Part shown: positions 33,702-44,706 of the stretch, piece by piece
Numbering within the stretch: position 1 is the first letter of the stretch
Layout of the letters: the number at the start of each line of letters is the position of its first letter
From: Gamarada debralockiae
Lineage: Eukaryota; Ascomycota; Leotiomycetes; Helotiales; Hyphodiscaceae
NCBI GenBank assembly: GCA_002803225.1
Contig: NXFV01000383.1
Location: forward strand, 1-50,438
DNA length: 50,438 bases
Direction: 5' to 3'
Translations under genes and position numbers: made by a program
Notes under the pieces: generated by a model
Told to the model about the DNA's origin: nothing
What the model saw: only the letters and a program-made list of their open reading frames with translations
Databases searched by the model: none

Positions 33702-34226
33702 TGAGGAAGAGGGCATGGTTGCATCTCCATTGGCATGGAATGGGTTTTAGCGGTGCATTGGAATGGAGCATAGAGGGATTAAATTGATCACTGTTCCCAA
33801 AGGTGCAAGTGCTCTTGTTTCCAACCGTTCATCTAGATTTGAGTATTTGTGTTGAGCGCTATCTTGAAGCCCTGCTGCCAACTCTGACGACTCAATCCTA
33901 ATGGTTATCTCGTTCATTATGCTTGCACTGAAGCTGATCGAAACCCTACCTTTGATTGTTGAACGCTTTCGTATGATTGACAATTCCTAGTTTGAATTGC
34001 TGAAGCTGGTGGAACATTTCATTGGACAGCCACACTTCATGGGTGCTGCACGATCTTACATGCATCTGCTCAGCTGTGGAGTATTCTGATTATGTGTGGG
34101 GTGGCTATGTTTCGCTCCAGTGTGTGATACCATCCCTCCCTATAATGACACTCCGTACGGATCATTCAATTGTCATCCATGCTTGGCAAAATCCTCAATA
34201 ATTGAGAAAGCTAGAGTTCTGGAACC
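33702..34226. other. Convergent intergenic region
   Basis: Nothing recognisable is seen; it lies between two genes that point at each other. Confidence 0.4.
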
Positions 34227-35657
34227 TCAGACTTCATAGGGAGACGGAAGATCGTTGCGCCAACCTCTCTGCTCTTTCAGCGTCTTCCAGACTTTCCCCA
34301 AGCCCCACCTGTCTAGAACAGTGTCACTTATAAGAGGGCAGTCAACAATTACACCAGAATCAGCCTTCTTACGCATAGCAAACGGCAACGAATCATTGCC
34401 ATCTACTCGGACGAAGTTGGTGTCTATACGGAGGACCTCGTCAGCCGTTATATCCTGCGAATCTTAGAGTTAATAATCGCTCAATAAAGGAGAATGATTA
34501 GATATGAGTAGATCCTATAAGAGTGAACTCTAAAGACATTCTCCAAAGAGGTAAAATCTCTGGGCAACACCCAACGATTCAGATAGAGTAGGACCCGGAT
34601 TACTTCGAGAATTACGTACCTCTGGGGAGAGAAATTGAGCGATAAAGCTGATACCAGTTGCCGAGCGCCATTCCTCCCTTGAGAAGAGGTATCTCGTGGG
34701 ACTTCAAGTTCATGTGGACCATCTTGCCAGCAGACTCCGGTCGATCATGCAGCGTAAATGGTGATCCTAGGGGTACTCCACAGCAGTAAACGTCAAGTCT
34801 TTTGCAGATGTGCCCTGAACCCTAACGCCCTTTTGCTTTTTTGCCCACATAGCCCAGACAGCCTCCATACCGATTACATCATAAACGCTGTAGCCATTGT
34901 CGCGATGGGCCGAAAGATATTCGACGATGGTGCGGAAGTCCGATGTATGGGTGTCACGACACACATCCACGGGATCATTGAGTTTGTCGTCTACAGACTC
35001 GTCGGGATCTCTCCAGACCTCCTTACGAGAGAACATACAGAGAAAATTTCCACTCTAAGTGACCCTAGGAATCTAATTAGCGCTCATTTAAGCCGACTCG
35101 CTCATATAAGGTGTCACTTACTCGGAGCCTTCGTATTGAGCTGACCACCAGCGCTTACAGTCTCCGACCACCTTCTGGATAGTTGAATTTCGAGAGGGGC
35201 GATCCCAGAGAAAGCTCTCGGGATAGAAAAGTTCGATATGTTTTACGCCGAGGTTTCGGACGGTGTTGAAATCAATTATAGCGTAGCCAACAGATCCGCC
35301 TACAATCTCGCTCAGATCGATCGGTGCTTCGCATCCTGTCTCTGTGCACTTCTTTGTATCGACCCACGTGAATTCAAGCCTCATACCATCGACTAGAGGA
35401 TCGAGAGTTACTAATCGCCCAGCACATTTGTAGCATTCAGGAGTACTTTGCCAGGGAAGAGGATCGCCCGGCGCATTGTTGTCTGACCCTCTACTAATTG
35501 TATTGTCAGAAAGTCCTTTGACCTTCTTACAAAGGAGCTTATGAGTGATCCAACCTGTTCTTTGGCATTCGGGCGAACAATAGTGAGCTTCCAGACAACC
35601 TGAGCACCTGTGGGGTGCAGCTTTCTTGCATATCGTGCATTTCGTGGTTTCAGACAT
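34227..35657 (-). CDS. MYND-type zinc finger protein
   Basis: Four minus-strand exons (35657-35122, 35052-34777, 34701-34620, 34454-34227) give 373 residues with a continuous frame. The 75-base second intron removes three stop codons and joins AVD-PTRYLFSREEWRSATG; the third joins LSPE-DITADEVLRIDTNF. The N-terminal MYND finger has the full Cys/His set: CTICKKAAPHRCSGC, then YCSPECQRTGW, then HKLLCKK. The rest has FTWVDTKKCTETGCEAPIDL and the C-terminus RNDLPSPYEV. MYND fingers mediate protein contacts; the function of this fungal group is unknown to me. The third intron (34455-34619) carries the TGAGCGATTATTAAC element near its 3' end. A decayed locus just upstream ends in a similar SPYEA tail, and a dead MYND copy lies at 46584. 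Confidence 0.72.
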
Positions 35658-36220
35658 CTTGCACTCGTTGATTCTGGGTGGCTGATTGATATTGGTGTAT
35701 TGAAAGTGGGAGATGTTATAGACGCGGAAAATGCTTTTTAAGGTGATTGGCAAAAGGCTGCAGCTTCTTAAGGTAGTGAATTACAATCTTATTCACTCAA
35801 AGACTCAAAGCTGAGAGGGCCACACCGGAACGTTCTGGCACCACGTGATGGGATGAGAAAGGATTCCTGATCAAGGAAATTCAATGGCCACCAACGTCGA
35901 AGCTTTCCTAGGTGTCACCTTGCTCTCTTTTCGTTTGAAATATCTCGTCACGTCCTCTTCCGAGCGGCTTTGGGCTCTCAAAGAATCACTCACACAGGCT
36001 ACAGCATCGTAATCTCACTTGCAACATTCATTTGTTTGTTTTATGATTTATTTGGGCGGCTATTCTTCACTGAAGTTTGCAATCTATCCTGTGAATCCAC
36101 TCCGCAATGATGCTTTTGTTTTCCTCTGTCGTTGGGACTTGGGGGAAAGAGCATTCATGCCAAGCACTAAATCGTCCACTTAAACGCAGCGATTCAAAGT
36201 ATTGTCTCGTATCTGGATCC
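35658..36220. other. Upstream region of the MYND gene
   Basis: No gene is seen; short frames only. Confidence 0.4.
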
Positions 36221-38200
36221 TCAGGCCTCGTAGGGAGATGGAATACTGGGAGCCCAACCCTTCTCCTCGTTGCACTTCTTCCAGCTAGGATCGAAGCTCA
36301 CATTGGTCCATCTTGGCTTGAGCTGGGAAACCATGCTAGGACTTGGACCACCACCGCTATTCGCAACGTGCTTAGTAACCTCTTCCCATATGAACTTGCA
36401 GAGAGCTTCCATATGTTCCGGCAGCAAGTCCTTTCCTCGAAGCCGCGCTGCGAATTCAGAGATTCCATGTCTTCCTGGGAACGGAAACGGTTTCCTGGTC
36501 ACCCGGCACCAAATTGTATGTCCGGCTAAAGTCTGAGAAACTCTTCAGGGCGCCATATCATTAACTGTGACACAAATGTCTGTTCGAGAATCCCTAGCCG
36601 GCATTCCACATGATCAACATTGGTTCTCCACGATTCGGGCATAATCGCGATTAGCCGAATTTCAATCGACTCTGCAATCTGCCACAAGTCATAAAGCTTG
36701 CATCGACAAGTATCGCGATGCCTCTTGTCGAGATGCCCTCTAATCAAGCGGTGGAAAAAGTGATTAGATATCTCGATATAAATCTGATTATTCTGTCCGT
36801 TTGGCGCCTTGATTATAATCATGTATACACCCAAGTAAGAGAGGAGGTTCCATGAATGTACTTTGAACTTGTCATTATTTGGATCGGAGACGCTGACGCA
36901 GAGTTCTCCACACTTAGAATACGCTTCGAAGGAAGTCTCACGGCTCAAGGTGTCGATGAAGGCCTTGGTGTTCGATAGAACACCTACGTTGTAGTCCTCT
37001 AGTGCACTAACCATGCCGACCGTCTCAAGCATCATCTTGTCCTCTTTCGGAACTAAAGGGGATCTCGTTGTTCCTTTAAACAAAGCATTGAGATAACCCG
37101 CCGCGCATACCAAACTGCGATGGTATAGACTTTCACTTGGTCCAATAGCTTGGCCTTCTAGAGAAACTGTTTCCCCAGTAGCTTTTTGCGTAGACAAAAG
37201 CTCATTGATCGCAGTCCAGTTGTCATATTCGTTGTGATTTTCCTGCCCACAGATACAGATTTCGCCTGCCATGGGACGAGCCGTTTGGCCAGTGGCATAA
37301 TGCCTTCTTCGGCATCAACCTCGCCTTCTGTACTTTGGACCACTCCTGGGCATTTCTCGTCGATATTTTCGAATGAAGCCCAGATTCTTTCGATTCCCAC
37401 CTTCCACTGACGGAAAGAAACTTCATGCGGGCCTGTAGTTGCAACCGTAACTTGTAATCTTCGGTGACCCCCACCAAAATATCATATTTTCGAATAAACG
37501 CTTCAGAATTCGTTGTTGAATCAAGTCCTGAATGGTAGCTCCCAGCCAAACTCTTTACTACGTCTTTCATCTTTCTCAAGTCCTTCAGTGAACCTATGGG
37601 ATGCTGCTCTACTCGTGCCTTCTTTACTGCGCGTACGTCTTTGTCTAGGAGCTTTAGGATGCAGTCGTCAATGCACCATCGATTCATCTCCTTCGAGTGG
37701 ATTCTCAAGGTCCTCAGTGTCTCATCGCGTATTTTTTCATCAATCAAGATGTTGAACCGTGAGATGAGTTCCTTCAATGGTCGCAATGGTAGGTCTTCGA
37801 GGAAGCCGCGATCATATCTGTCGAGGACCTCTGCGCCCTTTTCCACTGTCATATCACGCTGCGAACAGCCACGCTCCTTCAAGGCGGCCTTCACTGTATT
37901 CCATTCATGGTTTTCCCAGCGACGAACGAAAGCATTGCCCATCTCTGACAAGCTGCGCCCAGAGATCTGATTGCCTGAGTCGCATTCGAATCTCTGTGTC
38001 AGAAACGTTCCTGGTTTGGATTCCGCGCTGCGTAGCGATGCTCATTATTCGACATTCGCTAAACTCTCCCCGTGGGTAGTAATTCCCTTGTCCGTTGATG
38101 GGTCCATCGACAGGTACCAATTTGGCCACATCAGCGAAGTCTAGCAAATTCTCGGGTATAGGTTCCGCCGCAAGGCAATCGAACTTGCCGAAACGGGATG
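36221..38200 (-). pseudogene. Decayed gene, several frameshifts, unrecognised
   Basis: Long minus-strand stretches in different frames appear to be one gene. These are LVPVDGPINGQGNYYPRGEF (about 38110), GNAFVRRWENHEWNTVKAAL (37940) to a long coherent stretch ending KYDILVGVTEDYKLRL, then IERIWASFENIDEKCPGVVQ (37390), then GEICICGQENHNEYDNWTAI (37265) to WRPEEFLRL and TAG (36526), and finally ISEFAARLRGKDLLPEHMEA to the tail IPSPYEA with TGA at 36221. No intron signals account for the frame changes near 37990, 37400 and 37280. The last residues resemble the C-terminus of the neighbouring MYND gene (LPSPYEV), which suggests a related C-terminal module. I name no family. Multiple undetected introns remain a weaker alternative. 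Confidence 0.45.
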
Positions 38201-38287
38201 CTAACGTGCGTCATGAGATCTTTGCTGAGCTTTTCGACGATAGAGCTGGCTGCTGTTGGGCGCGTGTGGTAGCTTAGTTCCTTTTTG

Positions 38288-38700
38288 GCTGGGCTTCTTC
38301 CTTCGAACCCGCGTCACTTGTCGCTAGCCTTCGTGGCAATGGAGGCATCACTACAGTTTGAGACATCACTATAGTCGTCACCTGAGCAAGTCATTTGTTT
38401 TGATGCCTGAATGACCCATCGGCGCTTGGCAAGATGAATAGGCATCTTGGTAACCTCGCGATGCGCTTGCCGGCCTGACAGCTCTTGCTCCTCCTCGCGT
38501 ATAGTCGGCCGTATGTAATCTTCGATCGTAATTAGGTGGACTATAATCGCAATTGACCGGCCTTTCTTCTCTTTGTCCCTATCCTCCCTACACGTTGCTG
38601 CCAGGTTTGGATATGGGTTTAGACCCCTTCTTGAGTAGGAAGGGGCAGGACATTGGGCTGTACGATGGCGGCGCTTAGCCTTTGAAGTTGTCTATAGCTC
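38288..38700 (-). pseudogene. Degenerate transposon-like coding fragment
   Basis: A minus-strand frame reads RRGLNPYPNLAATCREDRDK, IVHLITIEDYIRPTIREEEQ and MPIHLAKRRWVIQASKQMT, ending TKASDK and TGA. Its basic and charged character and its position in a gene-poor AT-rich stretch suggest a mobile-element remnant, but I cannot name the family. Confidence 0.3.
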
Positions 38701-40085
38701 TTCCTCCTCTTGCGGCTGGCTTGCAGACCCTACAAAAAGTTAACCATAGCCTGTACGACTTTGCGTAGAGCCTACCTATTCTTGCAATTTCTCAAATACT
38801 TCAACTATTTCCTCCGGATATTTATAAGTAAAGCTGTCTGATTCTCGCAAGCCGATTTTGATGCATTGGTATGACTACCACCTCTGAGGCCCGAGGCGCG
38901 GTGCCAGGTACTGAAAGAAGAGTTCAATTAGAAGTGAAATAATGGTTAAATTTTCTAAGTACAGAGCGATTCGCCGATGTGATTACTGTTCCAGCTAAGC
39001 TAGCCAAGCCCATCTGACCAGAAGTCACGCCTCACAGTACCTTAAAGGCAAACCGAGGGTAGATTTCACTGTGTGAGGATGATTAGATAACTGTTAAAAG
39101 CATCTGATTAATCAAGGATTTTATAATGAACGATCGTTAATTTAAAAATCTAAACAATTAAAAAAATGGATGATTAACTACAAGGGGTTTCGTTTTACGC
39201 TGATTTCCAGTGCGCCGAATCTGTGTAGCACAGGCTTGAGTACTCAATTGCAGTACTGCAATTGAGAATGCTCCGGCCTGTAATAGAATACGAATAAGGC
39301 TCGAATATCACCCTATAGTACACTAAAATACAATACTTCAACAGCGACCACTCTGAGTTGTAGTCTTACAAACCAACACGCTCGCAACTGTAGGACTAGT
39401 CCGAGAGTTCAAAACCCGGGCCCCACTGTTTTCAAAGGAACAGGTTCAGGCCCCCAGTTGCGTATTTCATCCTCTTTATCATCGAAGCCGTATATTAGTC
39501 TAACATTCTCTACGCTGTGAGTAGCTAGTTGCAGTGATTTGTTTACTAAGGCTGTGGTATCTGTTTTCAGCCCAAAACCGCCAGCACAGCCATTGCGCTA
39601 GAAGATGAGGAACATCGTCGTCGTTGTGTGGGAGCTAGAATAGGCTCCTCTGATGCTAACAAATCTCTTACATTAAAGAGATTGGAGAAGCCCAGTTTTA
39701 CATTTCGACTACATATCTTGTCAAAGTTAATGTTCAGGTGCTGGTGTTTTTGCTTCAATGCAATCACTTCTCCTTTATTTCGGTTTCCTTTAGTCTACTA
39801 GCATACAACATCTCCTCCTTTGCTTTAGCCCCCTTAAACTAGACGAGTTCTCTATTCGCTACTCCAGCACTTATCTGTCCCCTGAGTTCCCCAATCTTGT
39901 GTTTTTGCCATATCGTAATCGACCGTATTTAATTCGTATAATTCTATGAAGATTGGGGTATGGGATGAGTGGGTGGGTTCAAATGAAATGATTGCTCGAG
40001 TAATGAAGCGATAGAGGCTCTGAACCACTAGGATTATAGGAGAATAGTGGACTGAAGTGAGGGAGACCTTGGGAGTTTTGAGCGC
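38701..40085. other. AT-rich, gene-poor stretch
   Basis: No convincing gene is seen; the frame at 39567-39767 on the minus strand is not supported. It contains a perfect palindrome (listed separately) and long A/T runs at 39090-39180, consistent with RIP-eroded repeats. Confidence 0.4.
39243..39266. repeat. Perfect 24-base palindrome with outer inverted arms
   Basis: CTCAATTGCAGT followed directly by its reverse complement forms a perfect palindrome. About 10 bases outside lie ACAGGC on the left and GCCTGT on the right, extending the dyad. Function is unknown; it may be the ends of a foldback remnant. Confidence 0.75.
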
Positions 40086-40623
40086 TTAATACCGATATCG
40101 TGTAGAGTAATCTTTAGGGCTAACAACTAATCCACGCCCTTTTTTGGCTCCACGATAAATAGTCTCGATGATGTCGATAAGTTCTTGCTTATCCTCAAGT
40201 ACCCAATTCAACTTATTATTATTCCCAGTTCCAAAATCGCACATCATATGCTTGTTTCGAAAGAAAAACATAATTGTTACCGGGTCGTACAATTCTATTA
40301 AAGAGATATCAGCGCAACCCTTGAGAAGAAGATAAAGGTGCTACTTACCATACATCTGTTTGAAGTCAGGGACCTGGTCGAGATCGCACACATAGATGAC
40401 AGCAAAGTTCTTGACTCGATCAGCAATGCCTATAAATATGCAAAATCAATAAGTGTAGCGTTTATGGAAAGAGGAATCTCTTACGGTACAGGACTTCGTC
40501 TTGTCTCATGCAATCTGGGTCCCAGTCACGACCGAAGCGGATGATCACTAGCCTTTCCTCCTCGCTCATAATAGCCTGATCGACATGCCATCCTGTGTTG
40601 AGATGGGGGAGGACAAAAGACAT
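40086..40623 (-). CDS. DIB1: U4/U6.U5 tri-snRNP protein Dib1/Dim1 (thioredoxin-like)
   Basis: Three minus-strand exons (40623-40485, 40429-40349, 40294-40086) give 142 residues, the exact usual length of this extremely conserved family. Sequence landmarks are MSFVLPHLNTGWHVDQAI, IRFGRDWDPDCMRQDEVLY, FAVIYVCDLDQVPDFKQMY, TIMFFFRNKHMMCDFGTGNN and RGLVVSPKDYSTRYRY. The protein has a thioredoxin fold without the redox role. It sits in the U5 part of the spliceosome tri-snRNP in the nucleus and holds the pre-B complex before activation; it is essential in yeasts. Both introns are 54-55 bases. The next gene (41556) is divergent. Identification is by direct recognition of near-invariant sequence. 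Confidence 0.97.
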
Positions 40624-41555
40624 GACGGCGATGAGGCTGATGAAGGTATGGTTTGGAGTTAAGGAACGGTTGGTGTATGAGGACGAGCGTACGTGCTTCG
40701 AAGGAGTCTGGGAGGCTGTTCTTGGAGCCTTGTTGAGTAAGCGAGAACTGCGCTAGTACGGTCACGTGGAAACAGCCACCCAAATATTTAACTACCTAGA
40801 GTGCGATGTCGTGATCTTTCGGCCAATCTTCATTATACATACTATTTTTAGAATTCCTTTAAGGGGTTCGAAAAATCGATGGAATTTTACTGTTCGCAGA
40901 GTAGGTGTTTTGCGTCTGCGATTCGGTTGCAAAATCCCACGCCAGACATGGCTCGTTGGGATATCAGACTTAAACTCGACCCCGTGGCCCCGCTCTGCTT
41001 GCCAATTTTTGTTTCCGTCTCATTCAATTGCTTGAGACCGCTAAATATCTTCGTGGTGAATTCCCTTAAAATGCGTCTTACCGAGGGTACATTTTGGGCG
41101 TCTCTTTAGTATTGTTTGCAGAATTTGATAGGTAGGAGGATTTCTACTTTTAGTGCCGTCCGCTGTGGCGTTTTTACGATCGGCCGCACGATCAGTGGCT
41201 GCGCATTTTTTGGCAAAGTATATCGCGAGGCTCTCCCATTTCAACCTTATTTTTCCTTGAGCAATACCCGTAGTATTCTTCAGATCACAGAATTCATAAT
41301 CCATCTCCAGTCAATTGGCCTTGTTCTACATATGAAAATTGTATTGTTTGAAAGGGCGGACGAGGAAATATTTCAAAAAGCCACACGGTCAAGTTCGACG
41401 TCGCAATATGGCTGCATGAACGTGCCCAACACCCGGCCCAATTCAGCCTCGTGAGGCTGAATTGCAGCCACTTTGCGAACTGGACGAGACAAGCTTTTTC
41501 CGCTTTCTAACCTTTCGTCCGACACCGTAGCAACTGAACCACACTCAACATCGCG
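40624..41555. other. Divergent intergenic region between Dib1 and the STAND gene
   Basis: Only short frames are seen. It includes an inverted repeat 90 bases upstream of the STAND start (listed separately). Confidence 0.4.
41439..41464. repeat. 26-base inverted repeat upstream of the STAND receptor gene
   Basis: CAATTCAGCCTC and GAGGCTGAATTG flank a two-base GT centre, a perfect 12-base dyad ending 91 bases before the ATG at 41556. It could be a transcription-factor dyad or a hairpin in the leader; nothing in sequence decides. Confidence 0.75.
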
Positions 41556-44477
41556 ATGAGCTTTGGCTTCAGTGTAGGCGATTTTATCACCGTTCTTCAG
41601 CTCGCGAACGATGTCCGAAAGCGGTTCCTTGATGCTCCAGACCAGTTCAAGGCAATTTGTAACGAGTGAGTTATCGCAGCAGTTGGTGTATGGATGCTTA
41701 CTATTTGATTTAACAGGGTCAACGGCCTCGAGAGTGTCCTCCGAAATGTCAAAGACGTCCTACCAGAGCGAGAGCTGGCCACCCGGCAGAAGCTGGGATT
41801 ACATGCTGTTACCGACGAATGTCGCAATATCCTCGATACACTAAATAGAAAACTGGATAAATATCGCGAGTCAGATTCAAACCATAAGAGCATCCGCACC
41901 AAGTCGCGGATGGTATGGGAGAGACTAAAATGGGAACCGGACGACATAAAGGAGCTTCGGAGCCGTATTACTTCCAACATCACTCTGTTACATGCGTTCT
42001 ATGCCAGGTAATTGAATACTTATTATTAAAATATATAATTAAACTAAATTTATCTCAGTCAACTGAATTTAGCGACGAAGCGACGAGCCCTCCTTGATTG
42101 GCTCACCCCAAGTGACTACTACTCTACTCAGCAGAGCGACTTTATTAGCCGACGACAGGAAGAGACCGGGCTATGGTTACTGCACTCAGACGAATTCCAG
42201 GACTGGCTCACGAAAGACAAGAAGACATTATTCTGCCCGGGCATGCCAGGAGCGGGTAAGACAATGATGACAGCAATTGTTATCGAATATCTCTCGACCA
42301 AATTTCAAAATGACCCGGGCATTGGCGTCGCATACCTATATTGCAACTACCGACGACAACAAGAGCAGAAACCCGTCGATTTATTGGCCAGTCTGCTTAA
42401 GCAGCTGCTCCAGGAACAACTCTCAGTGCCTGAAGCCGTGCAGAGTCTTTACGAACACCATGAAAAGAAACGGACACGTCCCTCATTTAAAGAAATCTCT
42501 GACGTATTGCACTCTGTCGTTGCCAGCTACTCTAGGGCTTTCATTATTGTTGATGCACTAGACGAATGCCAGGTCTCCGATCGCAAAATACTACTGTCAG
42601 AGATAGTCATGCTTCAGGTGAAGGCCGGAGCAAATCTCTTTGCGACTTCGAGGTTCATACCCGACATTATAACAGAGTTTAAAGGAAGTGTATCACTGGA
42701 AATCCGTGCAAGTAATGAAGATGCACGGGGATACTTGGGCGGTCATATGTCGCAGCTATTATCTTTTGTTAAACGAAATCAGAAACTGCAAGAGGAAATC
42801 AAGACTGAAATTGTAAAAGCCGTAGATGGAATGTAGGTACCTTACTCTGTTATTATAGCAAATCAAGTACTCTAACATTCGCCCAGGTTTCTCCTTGCAA
42901 AGCTCTATCTGGATTCACTAATTGGAAAGAGTTCGCCAAAGGCCATTAGAGTTGCTTTGGAAAAGCTCCCGAAGGTAGAGAGGACCATCAGAGTCAAGGG
43001 CGAAAGTGGTCTTGGGGTATCTGAATCGGAAGCGTATGACCATGCCTATAAGGAAGCCATGGAGAGAATTAAAGGCCAGACCGCAGATTCTCAAGAGCTT
43101 GCTAAGTGTGTCCTATTATGGATAACCTGTGCCAAGAGACCCCTAATTACCTCTGAGCTTCGACACGCCCTTGCGGTAGAGATTAGCGAGTCCAAACTTG
43201 ATGAAGAGAATCTCCCAGAGATTGAAGACGTAGTCTCGGTATGTGCTGGATTAGTCACGGTCGACGAAGAGAGCAATATCATCCGCTTAGTCCACTACAC
43301 AACACAAGAATATTTCGAGCGAACGCAGAAACAATGGTTCCCCGACGCAGAGACGGACATTGCGAAGACTTGCGTTACCTATCTCTCATTCGATGCTTTT
43401 GACACTGGATTCTGTCCAACGGATAAAGAGTTTGAGGCACGACTAGAAGAGAATCCACTATATGGTTACGTAGCCCGAAATTGGGGACACCATGCTGGCA
43501 CAGCTTCGATAGAGGTGGAACAATTAATTCTAAGCTTCCTTGAGAGCGAAGCCAAGTTGTCCGCTTGCACTCAGGCAATGATGGCTTCAAAACGGTACCA
43601 ATGGCACTCAAATTACAGTCAAAAAGTTCCGAGGCATATGACAGGAGTACACGTTGCGGCATACTTCGGACTAAGAGAGGCAATGATAACTTTATTTAAG
43701 AGTAGACATAACGCAGATTTGAAAGATACTTATCATCGGACACCGCTATCGTGGGCTGCAGAGAACGGGCACGAGGCGGTCGTCCAGCTGCTGCTTGACA
43801 AGGGCGCTGACCTGGAGTCTAAGGATAAGGATGGCCGGACACCGCTATCGTGGGCTGCAGTGTACGGGCACGAGGCGGTCGTGGAGCTGCTGCTCGACAA
43901 GGGCGCTGATTTAGAGTCTAAGGATAATAATGGCCGGACACCGCTATCGTGGGCTGCAGGGAATGGGTACGAGGCGGTCGTAGAGCTGCTGCTTGACAAG
44001 GGCGCTGACCTAGAGTCTAAGGATAAGGATGGCCGAACACCGCTGTCGTGGGCTGCAGGGAATGGGCACGAGGCGGTCATGGAGCTGCTGCTTGACAAGG
44101 GCGCTGACCTTGAGTCTAAGGATAATTATAGCCGGACGCCACTATTGTGGGCTGCAGTGTACGAGCATGAGGCAGTCGTGGAGCTGCTGCTCGACAAGGG
44201 CGCTGACCTTGAGTCTAAGGATAATTATAGCCGGACGCCACTATTGTGGGCTGCAGTATACGAACACGAGGCGGTCGTGGAGCTGCTGCTCGACAAGGGC
44301 GCTGACCTCGAGTCTAAGGATAAGAATGGCCGGACACCGCTATTGTGGGCTGCAGTGTACGGGCGTGAGGCGGTCGTGGAGCTGCTGCTTGACAAGGGCG
44401 CTGACCTTGAGTCTAAGGATAATAATGGCCGGACGCCGCTATCGTGTCGTGGAGCTGCTGCTCGACAAGGGCACTGA
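41556..44477 (+). CDS. STAND receptor: fungal N-terminal domain, NACHT ATPase, ankyrin repeats
   Basis: Four exons (41556-41665, 41717-42007, 42059-42832, 42887-44477) encode 921 residues. Residues 1-120 match the fungal N-terminal STAND-type domain (MSFGFSVGDFITVLQLANDV). The NACHT NTPase has the P-loop GMPGAGKTMM at about residue 195, a Walker B-like FIIVDALDEC at about 294 and LFATSRFIPDI sensor-like block. A winged-helix-like region follows (LLWITCAKRPLITSELRHAL). From about residue 670 come 33-residue ankyrin repeats with the unit RTPLSWAAVYGHEAVVELLL, almost identical to each other. Such proteins act in heterokaryon incompatibility and innate-type recognition; a specific ligand is unknown. 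A 26-base deletion in the eighth repeat shifts the frame and ends the protein at 44477; two further repeats follow out of frame up to 44706. The truncated product may still work. Confidence 0.82.
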
Positions 44478-44690
44478 CCTGGAGTCTAAGGATAATAATG
44501 GCTGGACACCGCTATCATGGGCTGCAGGGAATGGGCGCGAGGCAGTTGTGGAGCTGCTGCTTGATAAGAGCGCTGACCTGCAGTCTAAAGATAATAATGG
44601 CTGGACACCGCTATCATGGGCTGCAGGGAATGATAACGAGGCGGTCGTCAAGCTGCTACGCGAGAAGGGCATGAGCCATCCCTTCCAGTT
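43729..44690 (+). repeat. Array of about ten near-identical 99-base ankyrin-coding repeats
   Basis: Units of 99 bases encode the 33-residue ankyrin motif with GGGCTGCAG and CTGACCTNGAGTCTAAGGAT as nearly constant blocks. Seven full units are followed by one that lacks 26 bases (near 44447) and two more. Variation is concentrated at a few codons (VYGH, GNGY, VYEH, GNGR), which are positions on the exposed face of the ankyrin fold. Confidence 0.9.
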
Positions 44691-44706
44691 AACACCCAGG
44701 GGGTGA
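44478..44706 (+). pseudogene. Out-of-frame C-terminal ankyrin repeats of the STAND gene
   Basis: Past the frameshift the sequence still encodes NGWTPLSWAAGNGREAVVEL and a final repeat ending in REKGMSHPFQLTPRG before TGA at 44704-44706. This tail would have been the original C-terminus. Confidence 0.75.

Noticed and set aside
34620..34777. MYND gene as a frameshifted pseudogene
   Set aside because: A 75-base intron (GTACCC..TTGAAG) removes all stops and keeps the frame through to the C-terminus.
39350..39440. Possible tRNA, because of GAGTTCAAAACCCGGG resembling a T-arm
   Set aside because: No matching acceptor stem, anticodon arm or D-arm could be folded around it.
41041..41304. Minus-strand frame upstream of the STAND gene
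   Set aside because: No ATG-proximal context, no domain and no splice signals; probably chance.
43733..44098. Long antisense frame (Ser-rich repeats)
   Set aside because: It is a mirror of the ankyrin repeat array; open only because the 99-base repeat lacks stops on that strand.
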